A stretch of DNA of 30,962 bases from the NCBI GenBank assembly GCA_001969505.1, contig LSSK01000463.1, positions 1 through 30,962 of the forward strand. The letters run 5' to 3'. Positions 20,202-28,575 of this stretch are shown piece after piece (the first letter of the stretch is position 1; each line of letters opens with the position of its first letter). This DNA is from Zancudomyces culisetae. Lineage: Eukaryota > Kickxellomycota > Harpellomycetes > Harpellales > Legeriomycetaceae. Position numbers and translations under genes: made by a program. Below the pieces are notes generated by a model. That model did no database searches, was not told where the DNA came from, and saw only the letters and a program-made list of their open reading frames with translations.

Positions 20202-22361
20202 ATGAAACCAAAGGCTGGTTTTAGCAGTGTTATAGGCTGTTTGTTGTTTGCGGCAAACCTAGCAAACGCCGCTGTGATTGGAAGAGATATGGATAGAAAC
20301 AATATTCAGGATAGAAACAACATCCAGGATAGAAACAATATTCAGGATGAGATGGCAATTCCTGATTACGATATCGATGAGTACGAACCCTATCCAAGAT
20401 ATCCTGTATACAAACCTGGTTATCCCAAGGTAGAGTACCCAATGGATAAGCAAAAAATGGGATATAAACCAGTCACTGATATAAAACGAGCGCCTTATGA
20501 GCCACAGTCACAATCTCAGAAATATAACACAAGCAAAACCGTTTATAACACAACAACCCCAACCAAAACAGAATATGCAACTTCGAGCGTAATTACTTAT
20601 GTGACATCATCAGTCGTATCTTATACAACACCATCCACAGTATATTACACAACATCCAGCACCACTAGTTATATCACATCCACTGTTGTTGAGTACACCT
20701 ATCCAAGCGTAGTTGAGTACACAACATCCAGCGTCAGTCTTTATAAAACATCTAGCACCAGTGAGTATACAACATCTAAAACTGTAGAGTACACAACATC
20801 AAGCGTTGTAGAATATACAACATCGAGCATCACAGACTGTATACTGACAAGCACAACAGATTATACAACATCTAGCATTGTTGTGTACACAACAACATCT
20901 ATTGTACAGTACACATCAACATCTACTGTATTCTACAAAACATATAGTACAATTAACCATACAGAGTCAAGCACTGTATATACCACAGAAACAAGTACAA
21001 TCTACTATACACAGCCAACCACAATCTATGTTACAGATTCAAGTGTAACACATTGCACAATAACCAGTATTACTTATGATACGAAATGTAGTACCATCTA
21101 CGATACAAAAACTAGCACCATCTACGACACAGCACTTAGTACTAGCTACTGCACAACATCTAGTGTCTCCTACTATGTTACATATACTGTCATCAATAAC
21201 ACAAAAACATCTGAGCTTTACCGCACACTCCCCAGTGCAATTTACTATGGAACACCCAGTATTTTCTACACATCAACAACCAGTATAAACTACACAACAC
21301 AGAGTACGAGTTACTATACTACATCGACCACATTATATTACACAACACCAAGTATAATTCACTATACAACACAAACCACGACTTGTTATACCTCAACAAG
21401 CATAGCATGTCACACCAAAACAAGTACAGTATATGGTTCATCAGAAAGCACAGTATATTACACAACACCAAGTGTGGTATACAACACAGAAAGCAGTACG
21501 GTTTGTAATACCGAATCGAATGTTATTTACTATACAAAAGTTGAAACCGTTGAGCATCCTACGTTTAGCACCACAGATTGTATACTCTCCTCTTCTACCG
21601 ACTATACAGCATCTAGCACTGTTTATTACACAACAACATCAGATATAAGCTACACATCACCAAGCACAGTTTATTATAAAACCTCCAGCGTTGTGTACTA
21701 TGTGACACCAACATGTATTTACTATACAGAGCCAACAGTTATCAAATACACAGAAACAAGTACTGTGTTCTACAAAACGACATCTATCAGTGAGAATATC
21801 ACATCAAGAACCTCTGAGTATGTTACATCAAATATCGTTGCATATACAACGTCTAGTGTTACTGAGTGTGTGATTGTAACCACAGTTGATTATACAACTA
21901 CAAGTGCAATCAATTATACAACCTCGGCAGTTAAAAATTATGTGAGTACAAAGGATGCGTATGACAGCGAAGGACGACCTTCATATGATCCACAAAGACC
22001 ACAAAAACCACAAAGACCACAAAGACCACAAAGACCAAATGGACCATCCAGGCCTGATTATGATTATGATTATGATGATGGTGATGATGATGACAAAAAA
22101 AATGGACACAATGGACACAATGGACATAATGGATATAATGGATATAATGATTATTATGGGCGTTATGATACCAATGAGCCTATTAGACCCAAAAGACCCA
22201 ATGATGACAAGTACCCTCAAAAAAGACCAAATAAACCAATGAGAATGGATGAAAACACAAAATATTCTGATTCGGAGTATGATTCGCCATATTACGTACG
22301 AATTCCGAATCCATACCGTCCACGTTACCAGGGCGAGCCACGATTACAAAGTAATGTGTAA
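20202..22361 (+). CDS. Secreted octapeptide-repeat Tyr/Thr-rich protein
   Basis: 719 residues in a single exon. Residues 1-23 are a signal peptide (hydrophobic VIGCLLFAANLANA, likely cleavage before AVIG). Three tandem DRNNIQ units follow, then a Tyr/Pro-rich region (about 50-105). Residues 125-579 are 57 tandem units of eight residues (one has seven) with the loose consensus Y-T-T-x-S-x-V/I-x. The C-terminal 140 residues are a low-complexity tail: RPQ/KPQ repeats, an Asp/Tyr tract, NGHNGHNGYN repeats, and a basic Pro/Arg/Tyr end. No membrane anchor or GPI signal is visible. The strict 8-residue period, alternating polar Thr/Ser with aromatic and beta-branched residues, suggests a beta-rich fibrous or solenoid structure at the cell surface or in secreted material; this is inference. 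A few units carry Cys (TDC or TEC), possible cross-link points. Family unrecognised. Confidence 0.85.
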   Translation: MKPKAGFSSVIGCLLFAANLANAAVIGRDMDRNNIQDRNNIQDRNNIQDEMAIPDYDIDEYEPYPRYPVYKPGYPKVEYPMDKQKMGYKPVTDIKRAPYEPQSQSQKYNTSKTVYNTTTPTKTEYATSSVITYVTSSVVSYTTPSTVYYTTSSTTSYITSTVVEYTYPSVVEYTTSSVSLYKTSSTSEYTTSKTVEYTTSSVVEYTTSSITDCILTSTTDYTTSSIVVYTTTSIVQYTSTSTVFYKTYSTINHTESSTVYTTETSTIYYTQPTTIYVTDSSVTHCTITSITYDTKCSTIYDTKTSTIYDTALSTSYCTTSSVSYYVTYTVINNTKTSELYRTLPSAIYYGTPSIFYTSTTSINYTTQSTSYYTTSTTLYYTTPSIIHYTTQTTTCYTSTSIACHTKTSTVYGSSESTVYYTTPSVVYNTESSTVCNTESNVIYYTKVETVEHPTFSTTDCILSSSTDYTASSTVYYTTTSDISYTSPSTVYYKTSSVVYYVTPTCIYYTEPTVIKYTETSTVFYKTTSISENITSRTSEYVTSNIVAYTTSSVTECVIVTTVDYTTTSAINYTTSAVKNYVSTKDAYDSEGRPSYDPQRPQKPQRPQRPQRPNGPSRPDYDYDYDDGDDDDKKNGHNGHNGHNGYNGYNDYYGRYDTNEPIRPKRPNDDKYPQKRPNKPMRMDENTKYSDSEYDSPYYVRIPNPYRPRYQGEPRLQSNV
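20292..20345 (+). repeat. 18-bp tandem repeat x3 encoding DRNNIQ
   Basis: Three near-identical copies of an 18-bp unit just after the signal peptide encode Asp-Arg-Asn-Asn-Ile-Gln. The middle copy differs by synonymous changes. Confidence 0.9.
20574..21938 (+). repeat. 24-bp repeat array, 57 units
   Basis: The array encodes the octapeptides. Units are diverged at DNA level but keep the tayacaaca-type core. One unit is 21 bp, shifting the phase by one residue. Units with D/E-Cys recur at 20838, 21579 and 21867 (Cys codons). The last two are exactly 12 units apart, and the first two 741 bp apart (30 octads plus the heptad), which suggests block duplications. Confidence 0.85.
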
Positions 22362-24750
22362 CTGGCTTTCCAAATAACTTAAAATATGCCAATGGATCCA
22401 GCCTTAAATTGGCAGAATAGCGAGCATGCTGCTATCAGACCATATTTAATAGCGTTACTAATTAATATTTATTTATGAGCAAATAATAATAAACTTGAAG
22501 TAAATTCTACCAATTTATACAACTAAAACACACTTTTGCAACGTGATGCAGTAGTACAGAAAATGTCCAAAAACTTGCACATTAAAACAAGTAATTAACT
22601 GTAGCATGGTGGATGACAAGCCTTGTACTCATAGCTAGGTTGTTTGGAATGATTTTTCAAAATGAGAGGATGTAAGGGACAGCCACAAGGTTCTTCAATA
22701 CTATTAAAAAAAACAACTTCAATGATGTCAAGTTGTGGATCTTGTATACTAGCCACAGTGGAGTGAAATTTTTTTTTCAATGGCGCATTCGTGAACAATC
22801 ACGTAATATAGGCTATATCTTTGCAATTATTGCATTCAAAAATACTGGAAATTTAAAAACCACGAAAAAATTTTTTATTCACTTTATAATGATTTAAACA
22901 AAAATAATACCGGAAATATTTACGTGTGATTTTGTTATGATAGGGGGGAGGGTGGTATCATTATTTGTGATTTAGCAAATACTGTTTATGATTATCAGTG
23001 AAAAATAAAATAAAAAACTGTTAGTTAATACCAAAAGCAAAGTAAACACCAAGATTTCTTGGTTCATTTATAAAATATGTAGAAAAAAAGTTAAATAAGG
23101 AATGTGTGATATAGTAGGACTTGGGCTTGGAGTTTTGAGGATGAGGTAAACATGATGGGCGTATAAATAGACAAACCACCGACTAGAAAGTTGGAGGTTT
23201 CCCGAATTGGTTTAGTTATATGTAGAGTTTGCTGTTATTTCTATGTAGTTTGTAGTAATATATCCTATTTGCTCTTTGTTGATCATAACTATGACTACTT
23301 ACAAAAAAATAAGGGTAGGAAATGCATGTATACATACAGCTGTGCATGAGTGAGTAGAGTCAATACACGAATTCTTGTAGCCTGCAAACTAGCAGCAGTG
23401 GTGTGATCCAGTGCATTCTAAATCGAAACGATGAGGTTAAAATAATAGTACGTGGCGTCAAAGGGCGACTGCAGGAAGATGCGAGCCTGTAATGGAGTTG
23501 GAATCATTTCAAATGCTCGCATCTTTCTACATCTACATTTTTTTTATAGATTGAGGTAACCAATGGCTGATGCTATGATTTATTGCATATCTGAGTATGA
23601 AAAAAATGGTGTTTCAGGATAGAGTGATGATATCCTTACTACTTGATGGGTGTATTCATTTGGTGGATAAGGGGTATATCATACACGCTTCGTACTAAAA
23701 AAGTCACCATCTATTACTATGCCTTCTAATGGGGTAAGAATAAATACAAGAGATAAAACAATATTAAATTACGACACGTGTTACTCTTATTTTTTCTCTT
23801 TTAGTAGCAGCATCTTTTATACGAGATAAAGTCCCAAAGTTTAATTGTAGTGATACTCTCAAAATACCCATTTTGCGAAAGGTAAATAACAGAAAAAGGG
23901 ATAATATAATTGCACATTTGTGTATGTGATTTTGTGTTCCACCGAGTTTTTTATTGCTGTTTTTATATGCTAACACAATCGGACATTTGGGTTTTCCATT
24001 TTTCATTTCGCTTTTCCATTTTGCTTGTGGGATGCATCGGGTTAAAGTACCAAAAACTGCACACAAAAATCTGAAAATAACAATAATAACAGAGGTCAAA
24101 TCAGAATGTTAATGGTAAATTGGTGGCGACATTTTAGCAAAAAATCTGTTATTAATTGGCAAAAGCAAAAAAATAAAATCCTGAGCTTAATAACACAAGA
24201 AAATTACAAATAACCTGGTGATTTTATTGGCCAAACGATCTGCTTTTGAGATTGAACAGCTCGGCTTCGTTCACAAAATTTAAATTCCAAGTTGGGATTA
24301 GAAACTTTTTATTTTTTTTCCACATTTCAGAGCAAATGCTGGTGTGATCTTTGTAATAAAAATAATGCAGCCCTGTTATTTAAATACAAACACCTAATTT
24401 TTTTCTTTTTTTCATGGGTACTTTAACAAGCTAAGGTTGGGACAATAAATTGATCCGCTAACTAAAAAAAAATTTTTTTTTTTTTTTGAAAAACGCTTGC
24501 ATGCTTCTTTCCCACCTTTTGCTTAGTAATTTTTTGAATAACAAATACATTTAAGCTGAAATAATATACGTGAAAAATGGTATAAAACAAATAAACTTCG
24601 ACCCTTTTTTTTTCTACTTGCAAGTTTCCATTTCCACAACTTGGATTAATTACACTTTTCATTTTTCTTTGAAGGAAGAAAAAAAGTTAGGGTATTTTAC
24701 ACTACAGCAGTTTTAAGGAACTATAGAAGAAATAATATACAATATAGAAA
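22362..24750. other. 2.4-kb gene-poor region with structured segment
   Basis: I see no gene I can support. Short frames on the minus strand (22595-22798, with a Cys/Pro-rich end, and 23764-24099, 111 codons) have no recognisable family and lack good starts or context. Bases 23100-23560 are less AT-rich than the surroundings and contain two hairpins. Bases 24100-24750 are T/A-rich and include the SAM synthetase promoter. Confidence 0.55.
23472..23528. other. Strong hairpin in intergenic DNA
   Basis: Arm aagatgcgagc at 23476-23486 is the perfect reverse complement of gctcgcatctt at 23515-23525. A G-U, a G-C and an A-U pair extend the stem to 14 bp around a 28-base loop. Another hairpin (23173-23200; stem aaacc-a-ccgac with ggttt, six-base loop) lies 270 bp upstream, next to a tataaata box at 23162. 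The segment may be a structured noncoding RNA, a processing signal, or a small inverted-repeat remnant. Confidence 0.5.
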
Positions 24751-25902
24751 ATGGCTGAAACATTTTTGTTTACTTCAGAGTCAGTAGGTGAGGGACACCC
24801 AGACAAGATCTGTGACCAAATCTCAGACGCTATCCTTGATGCCTGTTTGGAACAAGACCCAATGTCCAAAGTGGCTTGTGAAACTGCCGCAAAGACAGGG
24901 ATGATTATGGTCTTTGGAGAAATCACAACAAAGGCCGTTTTGGACTACCAAAAGATTATCAGAGGTGTGATCAAGAAGATTGGATACGACGACTCTAGCA
25001 AAGGGTTTGACTATAAAACATGTAACATATTAGTAGGAATAGAACAACAATCACCAGATATCTATCAAGGATTGGTCCAGAACGGATCAGAAATAGAAAA
25101 CATTGGTGCAGGAGATCAGGGAATTATGTTTGGATATGCCACCGATGAAACCCCAGAGCTTATGCCATTGACCATTGTGTTGGCACACAAGCTCAACATG
25201 AAGATGGCAGAATTGAGAAGAAGTGGTGATATGGCCTGGTTGAGACCAGACTCAAAGACTCAAGTCACTGTTGAGTATAAGAATGAAGCCGGTGCCATGA
25301 TTCCATTGAGAGTTGATACCATTGTTATTTCAACACAACACTCACCAGATATTTCAACTGAGGAACTCAGAAAACAGCTGAAAGAAAAGGTCATTGACAC
25401 AGTCATCCCAGCTGAATACATGAATGAAAAGACCATTCTCCACTTGCAGCCTTCAGGAAAGTTTGTAATTGGAGGACCTCAGGGAGATGCTGGGCTTACA
25501 GGACGTAAGATTATTGTAGATACATACGGAGGATGGGGTGCACACGGAGGTGGTGCCTTCTCAGGAAAGGACTTTTCTAAGGTCGACAGATCAGCAGCAT
25601 ATGCCAGCAGATGGATCGCCAAATCCATAGTGAGCTCCGGAATAGCTCGCCGTTGTTTGGTCCAGCTTTCATACGCCATTGGAGTAGCCGAGCCACTATC
25701 AGTGTATGTTGATACATATGGTACCGAGAAGATTCCAAAGGAGAAGATCCTACAATTGATCAAAGAGAACTTTGACCTCCGACCAGGAGTAATTGTCCAA
25801 AAACTGGATCTGTTCAAGCCAATTTACCAAGACACCGCGTGTTACGGTCACTTTGGTCGTGAAGAATTCAGCTGGGAACAACCCAAACAGTTGAAGTACT
25901 AG
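24751..25902 (+). CDS. S-adenosylmethionine synthetase
   Basis: 383 residues, full length for the family (yeast Sam1/Sam2 about 382-384), single exon. It makes S-adenosylmethionine from methionine and ATP in the cytosol, working as a dimer or tetramer (family knowledge). Visible signatures are [14 protein letters not shown] (residues 13-26, with His16, substrate loop), [15 protein letters not shown] (signature 1), and [13 protein letters not shown] followed by GGGAFSGKD (signature 2, phosphate-binding loop) and [10 protein letters not shown]. No key residue looks changed. The start ATG at 24751 sits in an A-rich context (agaaaATGG) and gives the expected N-terminus. Codon choice is more biased and less AT-driven than neighbours, as for a highly expressed gene. 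It supplies the methyl donor for the methyltransferase encoded at 10444-17769, but nothing shows co-regulation. The yeast symbols are SAM1/SAM2; which applies cannot be said. Confidence 0.97.
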   Translation: MAETFLFTSESVGEGHPDKICDQISDAILDACLEQDPMSKVACETAAKTGMIMVFGEITTKAVLDYQKIIRGVIKKIGYDDSSKGFDYKTCNILVGIEQQSPDIYQGLVQNGSEIENIGAGDQGIMFGYATDETPELMPLTIVLAHKLNMKMAELRRSGDMAWLRPDSKTQVTVEYKNEAGAMIPLRVDTIVISTQHSPDISTEELRKQLKEKVIDTVIPAEYMNEKTILHLQPSGKFVIGGPQGDAGLTGRKIIVDTYGGWGAHGGGAFSGKDFSKVDRSAAYASRWIAKSIVSSGIARRCLVQLSYAIGVAEPLSVYVDTYGTEKIPKEKILQLIKENFDLRPGVIVQKLDLFKPIYQDTACYGHFGREEFSWEQPKQLKY

Positions 25903-27444
25903 ATGTAGTGATTATTTTTATGTTCCTTTTTTCCCTCTTTTTTCAATCATTTGATCACCGCTCAAAGCTACTTTTTGTATACAACACTTGTTTTACTATT
26001 TTATTATGTGTCATGAATAAGAATATAATTTATTAATATTAATTTTACTAATGCTTTTCGCTGTCTTATCTAACCTCTCAAAGACACTGCTTTTTTAGTG
26101 TTGTTGTAGATTTTGTTAATACAAAACAAAACAAAACATTGTAGGGACCAGTTTGTGTGTAAAATAGTGCTGGAAAGTTGTGTGGTTTCAATGACCAAAG
26201 ATTTTAGGTGAATACTGTGCTGAGTGGATTGATATGGACATGTTTATAGAAATGAATTTGGAAAAGTAGGTGGGGGGTGCAAGGGTGTGAATTTGTGGGA
26301 TAAATGATTGTGCAAAAAAAAAATAAACATGTGAATAAATACACGATAAAAAATTATTTACAAATGATAATGAAGGGAAGATAAAATAAGAAAAAAAGCG
26401 TGGAAATTATTTAGCCAATAATTTTTAGTCACATATATCCAAAAGCTTGTAAACTCTAAAAAATGGGGGAAAAAATGCAAGTTACAGCTGGATATATGTG
26501 CAATTAGTTTTTGAACATGTTACTGTACATATATGTATATTGCCCGATGCATAATAAATAAAAAACAGATGGGTCACTAGGAGGGGGAGAAGAGATGAGA
26601 GGAGATGAGAGGAGAGGATGATAAAAAGTATATTATTAGATTTGTTTTTTTTTTAAAAAAAGATGTATTTAAAATTGTGTGTATTGAATGGAAAATTAAA
26701 TAAACAGCGATTTGAAGTAAACCTATACTAATATTAGAGGGTATGGCATATTTCAAATAAGGAAAAAGTAAAGTGTGGCAGGGGTGTTGATGGGTATGGC
26801 TACTTTAAACTTGTATCAAAGACAATTCTAGATGATTGTGGAAGAAGGGGTGATGGTGATGAATGATGATGATGGGAGGGAGTGATGAGAGAGTTAGGGT
26901 TTGGGTAAATTTTGCACCAAGATTTTTTCTCAATACATACCCGAGAACAAGGCATAAAATAAATTGGTAAAAAAAGTAGTTTTAAGGATTAAAAATATAT
27001 AACAACGGCAAATTAGCCTTTATACTATTAATAATAAATTTCTTTTATAGATATTATCACAAGTAAATAAAAAACAGAAATAAAATATTATTAACATTAA
27101 AATTAATAAAATTGGAGAATAAAGGAATGAAAAAAAAATGTTCTAGAAACTAATATTTCCAAGAAAAATGTGAAATAAATGAAAATATGGCATTTTTTTA
27201 ATGGGGTTACTTTTTTCAAGGAATTTAAATTTTGCACTTGCATTAATAAAACAAGTAATAAAAAACAAATAATAGTTGCACATAAAGAGATAAATTTGGT
27301 GTAAACAAACAAGGTAAATAAGAATTTGCAAAGTAGAAAATAGACAAGATAAAAGTAACTTCTAATAATTGAAACAAACATTTGGATGAATAGTGACCAA
27401 GACACAGGAAAAAAAAAAGAGGGAGCAATTCAATTTGAGCAAAA
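25903..27444. other. Gene-free, purine-rich intergenic stretch
   Basis: No coding signal. Hydrophobic minus-strand frames at 27103-27428 arise from A-rich sequence on the + strand. Simple repeats include cаaaa-type units near 26124-26140 and two copies of agatgagagg at 26593-26612. From about 26150 onward the + strand is strikingly G+A rich, a bias that continues through the SAR1 introns to about 28570. The SAR1 promoter must lie at the right-hand end. Confidence 0.6.
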
Positions 27445-28466
27445 ATGTTTATTATAGATTGGTTTTTTGACGTACTCCGAAGTTTCGGTAGGTGATATTG
27501 AATATGAAATTTAGCAGAAAGAAAGAGAAGGGTAGGGGGAAAGGGTGGGGAATAAGAAAAATAAAAGGAAAGAATAGCAACAAGAAAAAAAAAAGAGAAG
27601 AGGGAGGATAGGATAAAGTGTAGCGAGGGAATGATGATAATAATGATATTAATAATAATGATGGTATAATTTGAATTTGTGATAAAAAATAGGACTTATG
27701 AACAAAAATGCAAAGATATTGTTCTTGGGACTGGACAATGCGGGAAAGACCACGTTGTTGCACATGTTGAAGAATGATCGGTTGGCGACATTGCAACCAA
27801 CATTACATCCAAGTAAGTAATATAAAAAAAAAGAAAGGGAGAGCAAGGAGCCTCAAGATTATATTCTACTCTAGTATATTTTTTTTTGTAAAAGAGAGGA
27901 ATATGTGTATAGATTGATTACTTAATACTTTCTTGGTTGTGGGATGTGAATGAAAAAAAAAATAGCGAGTGAGGAGCTGTCAATTGGCAGTGTGCATTTC
28001 ACAACATACGATTTGGGAGGGCACGTCCAAGCACGACGATTGTGGCGCGATTACTTCCCAGAAGTATCAGCAATAGTATTTATGGTGGATTCAGCGGACC
28101 GCGAACGGTTTGCAGAGGCCAAGGCAGAGCTGGATGCGCTGTTGGCAATTGAGGAGTTGCAGAACGTGCCATTCCTTGTATTTGGAAACAAGATTGATGC
28201 ACCAGGAGCAGTAGCGGAGGAGGAGTTGCGAACCGAGCTGGGCATGTTCCAGACTACTGGCAAGGGCAAGGTTGCGTTGAGGGATATGAGGCCGATTGAG
28301 TTGTTTATGTGTAGTGTGGTGATGCGTCAGGGATATGGAGATGGTAAGTGGGCTTTGAAGTTTTAAGATTAAATTGAGGGGAGGCGAGGGGAGGAGGAGC
28401 GATGATTAAATATAGTTTGAAAATGTAATATGAATAGGGTTCCGCTGGATTTCACAATATGTTTAG
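27445..28466 (+). CDS. SAR1: Small COPII coat GTPase Sar1
   Basis: A four-exon model: 27445-27487, 27693-27812, 27966-28343 and 28438-28466. Phases agree and the product is 189 residues, the usual Sar1 length. Exon 1 is only 43 nt and encodes the membrane-inserting amphipathic helix ([14 protein letters not shown]). Exon 2 has the P-loop GLDNAGKT and [14 protein letters not shown]. Exon 3 has PTSEEL (switch I), DLGGH (switch II with the Sar1-type His), NKIDAP and [10 protein letters not shown]. Exon 4 gives FRWISQYV. Sar1 starts COPII coat assembly at the ER when loaded with GTP by Sec12 (family knowledge). Starting at the ATG at 27698 would lose the essential helix. In switch I the usual QPTWHPT reads QPTLHPT, a Trp-to-Leu change. 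The introns (205, 153 and 94 nt) are purine-rich and lack pyrimidine tracts before their TAG acceptors. Confidence 0.95.
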
Positions 28467-28548
28467 GGTTTTTATTTTCAATATATTACTAAATAAATAA
28501 ACAAGCAAACAAAAAGCAAACAAACAAACGAAGGGTAAATAAGGAAAA

Positions 28549-28569
28549 GGAGGAGGAGGAGGAGGAGGG
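28549..28569. repeat. (GGA)n trinucleotide repeat between convergent genes
   Basis: About seven GGA units lie between the convergent stops of SAR1 and KRE33. The site is non-coding and part of the purine-rich strand bias of the region. Confidence 0.9.
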
Positions 28570-28575
28570 GTGGGA

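Noticed and set aside
22595-22798. 67-codon minus-strand frame with Cys/Pro-rich end
   Set aside because: Opens with a TTG rather than ATG and has no clear acceptor or partner exon, so there is not enough support to call it.
23195-23220. Possible RNase P RNA conserved region (cccgaattggttta)
   Set aside because: Only a partial match to one conserved region from memory; the other conserved regions could not be located around it.
23764-24099. 111-codon minus-strand frame
   Set aside because: No recognisable family, no signal of coding bias, isolated in an AT-rich spacer. It may be chance, though a small orphan gene cannot be excluded.
27103-27428. Hydrophobic minus-strand frames suggesting a membrane protein
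   Set aside because: The + strand is A-rich here, which forces Phe/Leu/Ile codons on the other strand. No further evidence.
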